A stretch of DNA of 27,174 bases from a virus: the IMG/VR virus record IMGVR_UViG_3300025000_000363, positions 1 to 27,174 of that record; one strand, 5' to 3'. The stretch's first letter is position 1. Every line of letters starts with the position of its first letter. Below, one piece after another: positions 1 through 5,867 of this stretch. A program made the translations under genes and the position numbers. Under the pieces are notes generated by a model. That model was given only the letters and a program-made list of their open reading frames with translations. It was not told the DNA's origin and searched no databases.

Positions 1-142
1 TTTTTTCGGGTTTATGGTAGCGCCATGTTCAGCCAACAGGAAACATCAATGGGAGGTGTCACATGCAACCAGGGGGGGGAAAGCCCTCCGCAACAGGGGA
101 AGGGCGGATAACAACTATCGCCCTTTTTCTGCAAAATCTTAC

Positions 143-170
143 TTGACATTAATTATTTTTCTGCTACCTT
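143..170 (+). promoter_or_regulatory. Probable rightward sigma70-type promoter for the replication genes
   Basis: A perfect -35 hexamer TTGACA is followed after 16 bases by TACCTT, in an AT-rich spacer that stands out from its surroundings. It points toward the replication gene that starts 150 bases downstream. The -10 match is weak, so this is a prediction from position and the -35 box. Confidence 0.45.
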
Positions 171-248
171 GCGGCAAAATTGAATATCAACCGCTGGTCG
201 AGAGCGTGTTAAAACTTGGTGATGGCTCCTAGTTGAGCCAGATCCCGT

Positions 249-290
249 AAGCCTGTCAGGATGCTCGACCCATCTTGGCAGGCTTTCGTT
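249..290 (+). terminator. Hairpin in the leader of the O gene, possible attenuator
   Basis: AAGCCTGTCA at 249-258 can pair with TGGCAGGCTT at 276-285, giving ten pairs including one G-T, with a 17-base loop. It is followed by TTTCGTTATTTC. It sits between the predicted promoter and the O gene start, where it could act as a leaky terminator or attenuator. The loop is long and the T run is broken, so its strength is uncertain. Confidence 0.4.
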
Positions 291-319
291 ATTTCAGCCG
301 ATGGCAAAAAGGGATGGGA

Positions 320-1162
320 ATGGGGCCACAATGCGAAGATGGCTATACCAAAATTGCTAATGAGCTGCTTGAAGCTTTGTGCCGTTTTAGAATATCTGGA
401 GAATCAATGCAGGTTTTTTTGACAATTTTACGCAAGACTTATGGTTTTGGTAAGAAGTCCGACATGATCGCTTTGAGCCAATTTGCAGAAGCAACCGGCA
501 TTGGAAAGCCAAATGTAGTAAGGGCGCTCAGACAACTGTCTACTCTCAACCTGATATTGGTTGAAAAGGGTTCGGTCATATCTTACGGGATTAACAAACA
601 CCATGAAACCTGGATCAGGGAAAAGCGAGAAAAAATACGTCCGTCTTTACCTAAACCTGTTATCAAAATTGATAACGATATTGTCAAAAACGATAACGAT
701 AGCGTTATCAAAATTGACAACGCGTCGTTGTCAGAAACGATAATAAACGTTATCGAAATTGATAACAAACCGTTGTCAAAATTGACACCCACAAAAGAAA
801 GGAAAGAAAAGAAAGAAACTACTACAAAAGAAAAAGTAAATCTTCTTGAAATATGTGAAGCATGGAAAGCGTTTGTGGAAATGCGTAAATCAATCAAGAA
901 GCAGATGACTGAATATGCCATGCGTCTCAGAGTTAAAGAACTATTCCGTTTATACGAACAGGGATACGACCCCATAGAAGTTTTAAATCAATCTACCGCT
1001 AGTAATTATCAAGATTTATACCCAACAAAGGAGAAGACAAATGGACGCCGAGACGAAGGAACTGGAACTCCAAAAGAAAATCAAAGAAGGCCAGGATTTA
1101 TTGAAGCAAACGGCCCTGACGCTGATTGGCTCGGAACTGGCCAACAACCCCCCCTCTTGTGA
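320..1162 (+). CDS. O: Phage replication initiation protein O
   Basis: This is the origin-binding initiator of a lambda-type replication system, expected to bind iterons and recruit helicase loader and helicase. The N-terminal 90 or so residues have the winged-helix pattern of the Phage_rep_O family (YTKIANELLEAL, then LRKTYGFGKKSDMIALSQFA, then IGKPNVVRALRQL). The middle, about residues 114-156, is the low-complexity translation of the DNA iterons (repeated VIKIDN). A C-terminal helical part follows, ending near NYQDLYPTKEK. ATG 320 is preferred over ATG 314 or TTG 275 because the AAAAGGG ribosome site lies six bases before it. The last 41 codons overlap the next gene by 122 bases, which is unusually long. 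That tail looks like read-through past a lost stop. It is followed by loader and helicase genes, the classic O-P order with a DnaC-type loader. Confidence 0.88.
   Translation: MGPQCEDGYTKIANELLEALCRFRISGESMQVFLTILRKTYGFGKKSDMIALSQFAEATGIGKPNVVRALRQLSTLNLILVEKGSVISYGINKHHETWIREKREKIRPSLPKPVIKIDNDIVKNDNDSVIKIDNASLSETIINVIEIDNKPLSKLTPTKERKEKKETTTKEKVNLLEICEAWKAFVEMRKSIKKQMTEYAMRLRVKELFRLYEQGYDPIEVLNQSTASNYQDLYPTKEKTNGRRDEGTGTPKENQRRPGFIEANGPDADWLGTGQQPPLL
659..789. repeat. Six palindromic iterons inside the O gene
   Basis: Six 18-base units start at 659, 680, 704, 727, 749 and 772, a regular spacing of 21 to 24 bases or about two helix turns. The consensus is GTTRTCAAAATTGAYAAC, an interrupted palindrome. 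Units 1, 3 and 5 fit it best; units 2 and 4 carry AAACGATAAY in the right half. Location inside the initiator gene, about 18-base palindromic units and helical phasing are the features of the lambda origin iterons, so these are most likely the binding sites of the O protein. Confidence 0.9.
790..845. other. A-rich purine tract next to the iterons, likely unwinding element
   Basis: Immediately after the sixth iteron the top strand is almost all A and G for about 50 bases (runs such as AAAGAAAGGAAAGAAAAG). In lambda the iterons are likewise followed by an AT-rich, strand-biased tract where the duplex opens. The role here is inferred from that arrangement. Confidence 0.7.
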
Positions 1163-1841
1163 CCGCTGTGGGGGGGAAATGTCGTGGAGCGGGAAACTGG
1201 ATGGATGGTGCTGTGTAGCTTGCTATGAAAGACAGCAAGCTCACGAAGCGTCCCGCCTTGCAAAAGCCAGGAAGCGTATGCTGGAACAGTCTGGTATCGG
1301 GGAACGATTTATTGGCATGACTTTTAGCAATTACATTCCGGAGAATCTAGCTGCTGAAAAAATATTGGGAGCTTGTAAGGACTACGTTGACAAATTTAGT
1401 CCAGGGTCAGATTCGTATCTTATTTTTATAGGTTCGCCGGGTACTGGTAAAAATATGTTAGCCGCTATTATTGGGCAAGAAATTATCAAGAAAGATTTTC
1501 ATGTGGTTCATACAACTGCAATCAAATGTGTGCGGCAAATAAAAGATTCTTGGCGTGGTAAGGAAAATTCTGAACAGGATGTTATAGATTCTTTTGTGAG
1601 GCCCGATTTGTTGATAATCGATGAGGTAGGTGTGCAGTTTGGTACGCCTACAGAGCAGCTATTTCTTACTGAAATCATTAACGACAGATACGAGCGCAAA
1701 AAACCGATGATCCTTATTTCCAACTGTACGTTAAAGCAGTTGGAAGATTTAATGGGAGCGCGTGCTATAGACAGGTTCCATGAAAGCAATAGCCAGATAT
1801 TTGTTTTTAACTGGAACAGCTACAGGCGCAAATCCAAATGA
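1041..1841 (+). CDS. dnaC-like: DnaC-like helicase loader (AAA+ ATPase)
   Basis: This protein probably loads the neighbouring DnaB-type helicase at the origin. Residues 40-61 hold a four-cysteine zinc-binding motif (CDRC, then CCVAC). A DnaC/IstB-type ATPase core follows, with Walker A GSPGTGKN at 131-138, Walker B LLIIDE around 190-195, a sensor-like ISNCT near 227 and a basic RAIDRFHE segment near 241 where the arginine finger is expected. The length of 266 residues is normal for the family. The start has a clear AAAGGAGAAGACA ribosome site and lies inside the O gene. The stop overlaps the DnaB start (ATGA), so the two are probably translationally coupled. Confidence 0.9.
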   Translation: MDAETKELELQKKIKEGQDLLKQTALTLIGSELANNPPSCDRCGGEMSWSGKLDGWCCVACYERQQAHEASRLAKARKRMLEQSGIGERFIGMTFSNYIPENLAAEKILGACKDYVDKFSPGSDSYLIFIGSPGTGKNMLAAIIGQEIIKKDFHVVHTTAIKCVRQIKDSWRGKENSEQDVIDSFVRPDLLIIDEVGVQFGTPTEQLFLTEIINDRYERKKPMILISNCTLKQLEDLMGARAIDRFHESNSQIFVFNWNSYRRKSK

Positions 1842-3184
1842 ACGACCGCAAACTACCACCGCAAGCCATAGAGGGCGAAGTCTCGATCCTTGGGGCCATA
1901 TTTCTTGACAACTCTTGCATCCGTAAAGTCTCCGGAATCATCGACGCAATGGACTTTTACCGTGAATCGCATCGAAAAATATTCAGAGCGATGCTTCATC
2001 ATCAGTCCAAAGGAATTCCTATCGATCTCGTAACACTCAGCAACACGTTGAAGGATCGTGATGAGCTGGAAGAAGTCGGCGGGGCATCCTATCTGGTCCA
2101 GCTTGTCGATTACGTCCCGACTTCAGCCAACGTCGAGTATTACTGTAAGATGGTCAAAGAAGCATCGGTGCGCCGGCAGATGATCTTGTACGGCGAGAAG
2201 ATAAGCGAGATGGCCTATGAAAGCGAGTCGGTAGGCGAGATCATCCCTGAAGCGAAGTCAGGTTTGTCTGAAATCACGGCAAACATGGATTCGTTTGGCG
2301 GTGTTTCCCTGCAAGACCTTTCCACCTTCGACTCTCGTATGGCGAATTACGAACGGCGCGTCAAGACAATCGACCAAGACAGGTTCATCACTGAATACGC
2401 ACTGCTGGACAGGAAAATCAGAGGGGTAGCGCCTGGGGAAGTGATGACCATAGTTGCAGAGCCGGGAGGGTTCAAGACTGCGTTTCTGCAAAACCTTCTC
2501 AAGCGTGGGGCAAAACGGACGAGCAAACATGCGCTGTTTTTTTCAATGGAGATGCCTGACGACAAGATATTTGAACGGGAAATCCAGATTGATTGCGGTG
2601 TTTCAGGGTGGGATGTGGAGTGTCATTTCAAGGGTGGCGGTAGGTATGCGATAGACCAGAAAAACATCGCTGCCGGCCATAACGGGCTGATTGTCTGTTC
2701 GAAACCGCGTCTTTCGCTGGAACAAATGGAGCGGTATGTTGATCTGACACGACAGAAATTTGGCGAAGTGGTGGCCCTTGGGATTGACTTTATCCAACTC
2801 ATGCCGGGACCGCCTGGGACTAGCAAAATATTTGACAGGATCGAGCACAACGCTTATGGAGCAAAAACTATGGCGAAGGCGCTCAACGTCCCGGTGATTC
2901 TTCTGTCGCAGATTAACGTATTAGGACGTAAGGAAAAGCAGGGTATCAATTTCAGCGATGCGAAAGGCGGCGGGGCTATAGAAGAAGCTGCCGACATAGG
3001 ACTTGGTTTCTACCATGATAAGAGCGGCGTCCTGGTTTGTGAAGGGCTGAAGAATCGCAATGGGCCGCGAGGTTGGAAACTTGAAGCAGAGATCAACCGG
3101 GTTACGTTTCAGTTTATCGACTTCACTCTTTACGAGGAACGGAAGGGCAAGGCTAAAGGGGAGGATGACGGATGTCCGTACTAA
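1838..3184 (+). CDS. dnaB-like: Replicative DNA helicase, DnaB family
   Basis: This hexameric 5'-3' helicase unwinds phage DNA at the fork. The N-terminal DnaB domain covers about residues 5-110 (PPQAIEGEVSILGAIF, then DFYRESHRKIF, then IDLVTLSNTL). The RecA-like motor starts near 185. Its Walker A is AEPGGFKT at 207-214, unusual where cellular DnaB has the pattern ARPSMGKT, but the lysine and threonine are kept. The catalytic glutamate fits SMEMP (E238), Walker B is ALGIDFIQ with D317, and LLSQIN (Q358) and SDAKGGGAIEEAADI match later motifs. At 448 residues it is typical in size. It is coupled to the loader gene by an ATGA overlap. Confidence 0.93.
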   Translation: MNDRKLPPQAIEGEVSILGAIFLDNSCIRKVSGIIDAMDFYRESHRKIFRAMLHHQSKGIPIDLVTLSNTLKDRDELEEVGGASYLVQLVDYVPTSANVEYYCKMVKEASVRRQMILYGEKISEMAYESESVGEIIPEAKSGLSEITANMDSFGGVSLQDLSTFDSRMANYERRVKTIDQDRFITEYALLDRKIRGVAPGEVMTIVAEPGGFKTAFLQNLLKRGAKRTSKHALFFSMEMPDDKIFEREIQIDCGVSGWDVECHFKGGGRYAIDQKNIAAGHNGLIVCSKPRLSLEQMERYVDLTRQKFGEVVALGIDFIQLMPGPPGTSKIFDRIEHNAYGAKTMAKALNVPVILLSQINVLGRKEKQGINFSDAKGGGAIEEAADIGLGFYHDKSGVLVCEGLKNRNGPRGWKLEAEINRVTFQFIDFTLYEERKGKAKGEDDGCPY

Positions 3185-3203
3185 TGAAGGGGAGGGAGCA
3201 ATT

Positions 3204-3389
3204 ATGGGATTGAAACAGCATATTGGCTTTCTGGTGATATTGGCCGTCATGATGTTTATAGCTTGGCTGTTTGACATTAATAACGTCCAGAATAAGTATG
3301 ATTGGACTGTCCCGTTCGTATCTGCGTTCATGGTTTGGTTGATAGCTGAAGTATTGTACTGGCTGTTCTATTATTTTTTTATCGTTTGA
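3204..3389 (+). CDS. Small two-helix membrane protein
   Basis: This 61-residue protein has two hydrophobic stretches, about residues 7-22 (IGFLVILAVMMFIAWLF) and 37-60 (ending in LYWLFYYFFIV), separated by a polar turn. It should sit in the inner membrane. ATG 3204 is chosen because GGGAGGGAGC stands just upstream; the open frame further upstream overlaps the helicase gene and is not credible. It follows the helicase by 19 bases and is probably in the same transcript. I do not recognise the family. A holin is conceivable from size and topology, but no lysis gene is adjacent. Confidence 0.65.
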   Translation: MGLKQHIGFLVILAVMMFIAWLFDINNVQNKYDWTVPFVSAFMVWLIAEVLYWLFYYFFIV

Positions 3390-3404
3390 CCTTCAAGGAG
3401 ACGT

Positions 3405-3617
3405 ATGCAAACGCTCAACCTACTCAACGACACCATTCTCGTCTGTAATTCCGGTGAAGTGCGTCAGGTCTGGACCGATCAGCCGAACGAGCACAAGTAT
3501 CGCGTCTGGACGGAGCAGGAAGTGAGACTCGCGACCTTACTTGACGAAAAGGATCTCTTGGAAATCGTCAAACGGAAGAAATCGCCAAAAGGGTTTGTGT
3601 TTAAAGGTCAGGTATAG
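3405..3617 (+). CDS. Hypothetical phage protein, 70 residues
   Basis: A small soluble protein of unknown function with an excellent ribosome site (AAGGAGACGT before the ATG). It is charged throughout, has no cysteine pair beyond a single Cys14, and no membrane segment. It ends in a basic stretch (IVKRKKSPKGFVFKG). It lies 15 bases after the small membrane protein gene and is probably cotranscribed with the replication genes. Confidence 0.6.
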   Translation: MQTLNLLNDTILVCNSGEVRQVWTDQPNEHKYRVWTEQEVRLATLLDEKDLLEIVKRKKSPKGFVFKGQV

Positions 3618-3744
3618 GGCAGGGACGAACGAGGCTAAGGCAGGAATTGATTTTGAGACAGGGTGAATGGTTGTGGTAGGGTCGGCAAAGGCAAACGTGT
3701 TATAACGCAAATTTGGAAGAAATTGAAATCGAAAGGAGGGAGTG

Positions 3745-3903
3745 ATGGATGATGCGGAGATTTGCCCTTATAAAGATGCGAAACATTGCACTAGACCGCA
3801 CGTACACGCCAACGTGCGTCATTGCCGATGGGCGGCGAGGGTTCGGCACAAGTCGCAGTGGGGTGGGTCGTTGGTGAGATGCTGGAAGGGGAAGAAATTA
3901 TAA
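3745..3903 (+). CDS. Small Cys/His-rich basic protein, 52 residues
   Basis: A short gene with a strong ribosome site (AAAGGAGGGAGTG). The product begins MDDAEICPYKDAKHC and contains four cysteines (7, 15, 27, 41) and several histidines, a plausible metal site, in a strongly basic background. It has no recognisable family. The coding call rests on the ribosome site, the start after a gene-free gap and the Cys/His pattern. The 127 bases upstream show no clear promoter. Confidence 0.5.
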   Translation: MDDAEICPYKDAKHCTRPHVHANVRHCRWAARVRHKSQWGGSLVRCWKGKKL

Positions 3904-3984
3904 CGGTTTGAAATAACCGGCGAAGCGCAGCAAAGACCGAGTTGATTGTTTGGTTATAGCCCGTTTTCGCCACGGAGAGGCGGC

Positions 3985-4245
3985 ATGATTAAGGCACCGT
4001 GGACAACAGCGCAAATCGAAAATCTAAGGAAACGGCAAGCAGAACCAACATTGCACTCCTATACCTGCGACGACTGCGGGAATGATCTGTACCCGACAGA
4101 GCAAGGATGGGAGTGTTACACAGATGGATGCAACTACACTCAGGATTGGGCACACACTTCGGACGTGACCGGAGAGTTTCAATCACTAGTGGATTTCAGG
4201 AAGCACCTGGACAGCAAAATAGACGCATCACTGGAAGGGATATAA
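3985..4245 (+). CDS. Zinc-ribbon-like hypothetical protein, 86 residues
   Basis: The product starts MIKAPWTTAQIENLRKRQ and holds a treble-clef or zinc-ribbon pattern around residues 27-45 (CDDCGNDLYPTEQGWECYTD, then C). The family is common as a hypothetical protein in phages; the role is unknown. ATG 3985 is chosen for the GGAGAGGCGGC ribosome site. The C-terminal third is acidic and probably helical. Confidence 0.65.
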   Translation: MIKAPWTTAQIENLRKRQAEPTLHSYTCDDCGNDLYPTEQGWECYTDGCNYTQDWAHTSDVTGEFQSLVDFRKHLDSKIDASLEGI

Positions 4246-4308
4246 CAATGATTACCCTGCCATATCAGCCGTGATAACTGGATAATTAGCGACAAAGGCA
4301 GAAATACA

Positions 4309-4605
4309 ATGACCGTGCCAAACCTTTACAAACGCTGCGACAACCCCCCCTGCCACGAACTAGCCCCATACCCTGACCCGTACTGTTGCCCACGGTGCAA
4401 GAAGAACCACCAGAGCAGGATGTATCACTTGCGGCACTTTGGCCCAACGCGTCAGGAAAAGGTAACGTGGCAAAGCAAGCGCCAACGAGTGATGACGGAC
4501 GCGGAACAGGAGCAGATTAACTTGACAGCAACACGGGCGATGGCGGCGAGGATGAAGCAGCCGCTTGATAAACTGGCAGCGCGGAGATGTGGCGCTCTTT
4601 GGTAA
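4309..4605 (+). CDS. Cys-rich zinc-finger-like hypothetical protein, 98 residues
   Basis: The N-terminal 32 residues carry five or six cysteines (RCDNPPCHELAPYPDPYCC, then PRC), resembling the short zinc knuckles seen where the sequence reads PYCCPRCKKNHQSR. The rest is basic and helical and may bind nucleic acid. The ribosome site is weak (AAAGGCAG, ten bases before the ATG). The family is not recognised. Confidence 0.58.
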   Translation: MTVPNLYKRCDNPPCHELAPYPDPYCCPRCKKNHQSRMYHLRHFGPTRQEKVTWQSKRQRVMTDAEQEQINLTATRAMAARMKQPLDKLAARRCGALW

Positions 4606-4608
4606 AAC

Positions 4609-4625
4609 GTGACCGGCTAATTGGG
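4609..4625. repeat. 17-base direct repeat, copy 1
   Basis: The sequence CGTGACCGGCTAATTGG occurs here and again, identical and in the same orientation, at 5793-5809. A shorter relative (AACGTGACCGGCAAAT) lies inside a gene near 5337. This copy is upstream of a rightward gene and the second is in the leader of a leftward gene, so a simple promoter role does not explain both. Confidence 0.5.
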
Positions 4626-4632
4626 GAGAGAT

Positions 4633-4822
4633 ATGAGCCAACAGGACTTGATTGAAATGTGCAACGACGCGATAACTGAAAGGCCGTCGCCTGGAATTAC
4701 GGCTTAAACGAGATCCACCGGCTGATATGCCGAAAGGATTTTTGCTTGAAGAAGACAAAGGGAAGGGGAGGCTTTATGAGTTTAACCCCTGGAAGGTTAA
4801 GGCGTGGGCGGAGGGGAAGTAA
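4633..4822 (+). pseudogene. Small gene split by a frameshift
   Basis: ATG 4633, with a GGGGAGAG ribosome site, opens MSQQDLIEMCNDAITE and then stops at 4705 after 24 codons. The next frame continues from the same point with GRRLELRLKRDPPADMPKGF and on to a stop at 4820-4822, ending in a sensible sequence (GRLYEFNPWKVKAWAEG). Removing one base of the AAA at 4679-4681 joins the two parts into one protein of about 62 residues. So this is either a decayed gene, a sequencing indel or a programmed shift. Function unknown. Confidence 0.55.
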
Positions 4823-4853
4823 AAAAGAGGCCGGGAAATTAATCTCGGCCTCT
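4820..4853 (-). terminator. Intrinsic terminator of the long leftward operon
   Basis: AGAGGCCG at 4826-4833 pairs perfectly with CGGCCTCT at 4846-4853, with two further weak pairs inside. On the minus strand the stem is followed by a run of six T. It lies just after the last leftward gene and also separates it from the convergent rightward genes. Confidence 0.85.
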
Positions 4854-4858
4854 GTGCG

Positions 4859-5026
4859 TTAATCCTTGTGGCAAGCTGTAATGCAACTTTCTGGCTCTCC
4901 GTATTTACTGATGACTATCCCTTCATGCAACACCTTGGCTTCTTCTGGTGGCCTTACTAGCAACGCGGCAAATATCGCCAGTGCTATCAAACTTCCGATC
5001 AGCGTCCTCTTCTCCCGTCTCTTCAT
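4859..5026 (-). CDS. Small membrane-anchored protein, 55 residues
   Basis: A textbook ribosome site (AAGGAGGGTACGAC) precedes ATG 5026. The product begins with a basic MKRREKRTLIGS, then one hydrophobic helix (about residues 9-24), then a short outside domain with two cysteines (ESCITACHKD). This is the shape of a signal anchor or small lipoprotein-like peptide, although no lipobox is seen. It is the last gene before the terminator and overlaps the preceding gene in another frame by about 100 bases. Confidence 0.65.
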   Translation of the reverse strand: MKRREKRTLIGSLIALAIFAALLVRPPEEAKVLHEGIVISKYGEPESCITACHKD

Positions 5027-5123
5027 GTCGTACCCTCCTTGTGATGTAATACACAGTCTCAGCTAAAATATAGGCCATTCCTATCAGTAGTAGATGAGAC
5101 TGAATCCAGTTAATGATCTTCAA
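4923..5123 (-). CDS. Small membrane protein with TTG start, 66 residues
   Basis: AAGGGGGGAG lies just before TTG 5123, giving MKIINWIQSHLLLIGMAYIL and one clear transmembrane helix (about residues 8-25), then a charged tail (RRVRHEETGEEDADRK). The frame stays open to 4923 across the start of the next gene, so the last 35 residues overlap it. The start also overlaps the end of the preceding gene by four bases, which supports coupling. Function unknown; two overlapping small membrane genes could suggest a lysis-type pair, but that is speculation. Confidence 0.5.
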   Translation of the reverse strand: MKIINWIQSHLLLIGMAYILAETVYYITRRVRHEETGEEDADRKFDSTGDICRVASKATRRSQGVA

Positions 5124-5458
5124 AACTCCCCCCTTAATCTCGCGGCACATGTCGCGGCGGTGATGTCTTCTTTCGTGTGGCCGGCAGCTATCAACGCTTT
5201 CTGTTGCCAGTTCTTGACCTTGATTTCGCAGGCGTAAACGATGCCCTGGCGCTTGAGATAGCGCGTCCCGTCAAGTTCCATCCGGTAGACATGGCGCATG
5301 GTCGCGTTACCCATTCTTACCGTAACGACTTGATAAACGTGACCGGCAAATCGTAAAAGCGGTTTCGTTGCCGTTATCCAAAGGTGCGGGACAGTCGTGA
5401 TGGATTGCGGGTTAAGGCGGTCAAGTTCGATGCAGGCGAAGTCTGGTTTCTTTTTCAT
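5120..5458 (-). CDS. Hypothetical phage protein, paralogue of the 21897 gene product
   Basis: A 112-residue protein starting MKKKPDFACIELDRLNPQS behind GAGGAAGAGAA. The second half, from LLRFAGHVYQVV to the end, resembles the protein encoded at 21897-22181. Both have an L-F-x-G-x-VY strand, then an aromatic strand, then a C-terminal helix pair, W-Q-x-x-AL-x-x-x-G-x-T-x-EDITAA-x-x-x-AR-L-x-GE. It starts four bases before the stop of the upstream gene. The function of this family is not known to me. Confidence 0.65.
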   Translation of the reverse strand: MKKKPDFACIELDRLNPQSITTVPHLWITATKPLLRFAGHVYQVVTVRMGNATMRHVYRMELDGTRYLKRQGIVYACEIKVKNWQQKALIAAGHTKEDITAATCAARLRGEF

Positions 5459-5613
5459 TTCTCTTCCTCGTTCAAACTCTCGATGATGACTTGCTCTGCT
5501 TCTTCGAGGGTATAGTGACACGTTGGGCAATGATTTCTGAATGTCCAGACATGGCAGAGAGGACAACTATGCCCCTGCTTCCGCTTCACAGGTGGATCTT
5601 GCACACTTTGCAT
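5455..5613 (-). CDS. Small zinc-ribbon protein, 52 residues
   Basis: The product MQSVQDPPVKRKQGHSCPLC continues to a second knuckle CPTC twelve residues later, forming a four-cysteine zinc ribbon (C17, C20, and CPTC near residues 29-32), and ends in an acidic helix. The ribosome site AAGGGAG lies nine bases upstream. The stop overlaps the next start (ATGA) and the start lies within the end of the upstream gene, so it is embedded in the operon by coupling. A DNA- or protein-binding role is likely but unproven. Confidence 0.7.
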   Translation of the reverse strand: MQSVQDPPVKRKQGHSCPLCHVWTFRNHCPTCHYTLEEAEQVIIESLNEEEK

Positions 5614-5774
5614 AATGCTTCGCTCCCTTGCGCTTCAAATAATTCAGACGATGCGCGTTGCAATCCTGGGTTGCAGATCGCGGCAAATAAACCTTTGGCC
5701 TCGGTCTGTCTCCAATAGTGGTAAACCCTGGCGCTTTCCCTGACTTTGGCTTTGAATTTTGGCGGTCGTTTCAT
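5586..5774 (-). CDS. Hypothetical basic protein, 62 residues
   Basis: A strong AAGGAGGGAGCC ribosome site precedes the ATG. The N-terminal half is basic (MKRPPKFKAKVRESARVYHY) and the end carries a CKVC pair. The last 28 bases overlap the zinc-ribbon gene. No family recognised. The promoter-distal position and the 93-base gap to the upstream VWA gene, which holds a hairpin and a direct repeat, suggest it opens a sub-operon. Confidence 0.6.
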   Translation of the reverse strand: MKRPPKFKAKVRESARVYHYWRQTEAKGLFAAICNPGLQRASSELFEAQGSEALCKVCKIHL

Positions 5775-5792
5775 GGCTCCCTCCTTAAAAAT

Positions 5793-5809
5793 CGTGACCG
5801 GCTAATTGG
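5793..5809. repeat. 17-base direct repeat, copy 2
   Basis: Identical to the copy at 4609-4625 (CGTGACCGGCTAATTGG). Here it lies between the VWA gene stop and the ribosome site of the next leftward gene. Confidence 0.5.
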
Positions 5810-5833
5810 TAAATCTCATTGCATCGCTTTATC

Positions 5834-5858
5834 GCTTCCCTGTGGCATTCAGGGAAGC
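5834..5858 (-). other. Intergenic hairpin after the VWA gene
   Basis: GCTTCCCTG pairs perfectly with CAGGGAAGC across a seven-base loop. It follows the stop of the VWA gene by nine bases on the minus strand. No T run follows, so it is more likely an RNA-processing or stability hairpin than a terminator. Confidence 0.55.
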
Positions 5859-5867
5859 TAACAACGA

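Larger units (their letters stand above)
1..319. other. Leader region before the replication genes, no confident gene
   Basis: This stretch has no convincing gene. The first bases are a T run that may be the tail of a terminator lying outside the window. Two tiny ORFs exist. One of 28 codons starts at 25. One of 27 residues starts at ATG 63 behind a GGGAGGTGTCAC ribosome site and ends at 146. The second has a good ribosome site, but its predicted peptide has no recognisable feature. The rest holds a promoter-like sequence and a hairpin, listed separately. Confidence 0.5.

Noticed and set aside
14-232. 72-codon plus-strand frame at the left edge
   Set aside because: It overlaps the promoter and has no ribosome site; its product has no recognisable feature.
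4866-5066. 66-codon plus-strand frame
   Set aside because: Antisense to two leftward genes with strong ribosome sites; it lies after a terminator and has no start signal.
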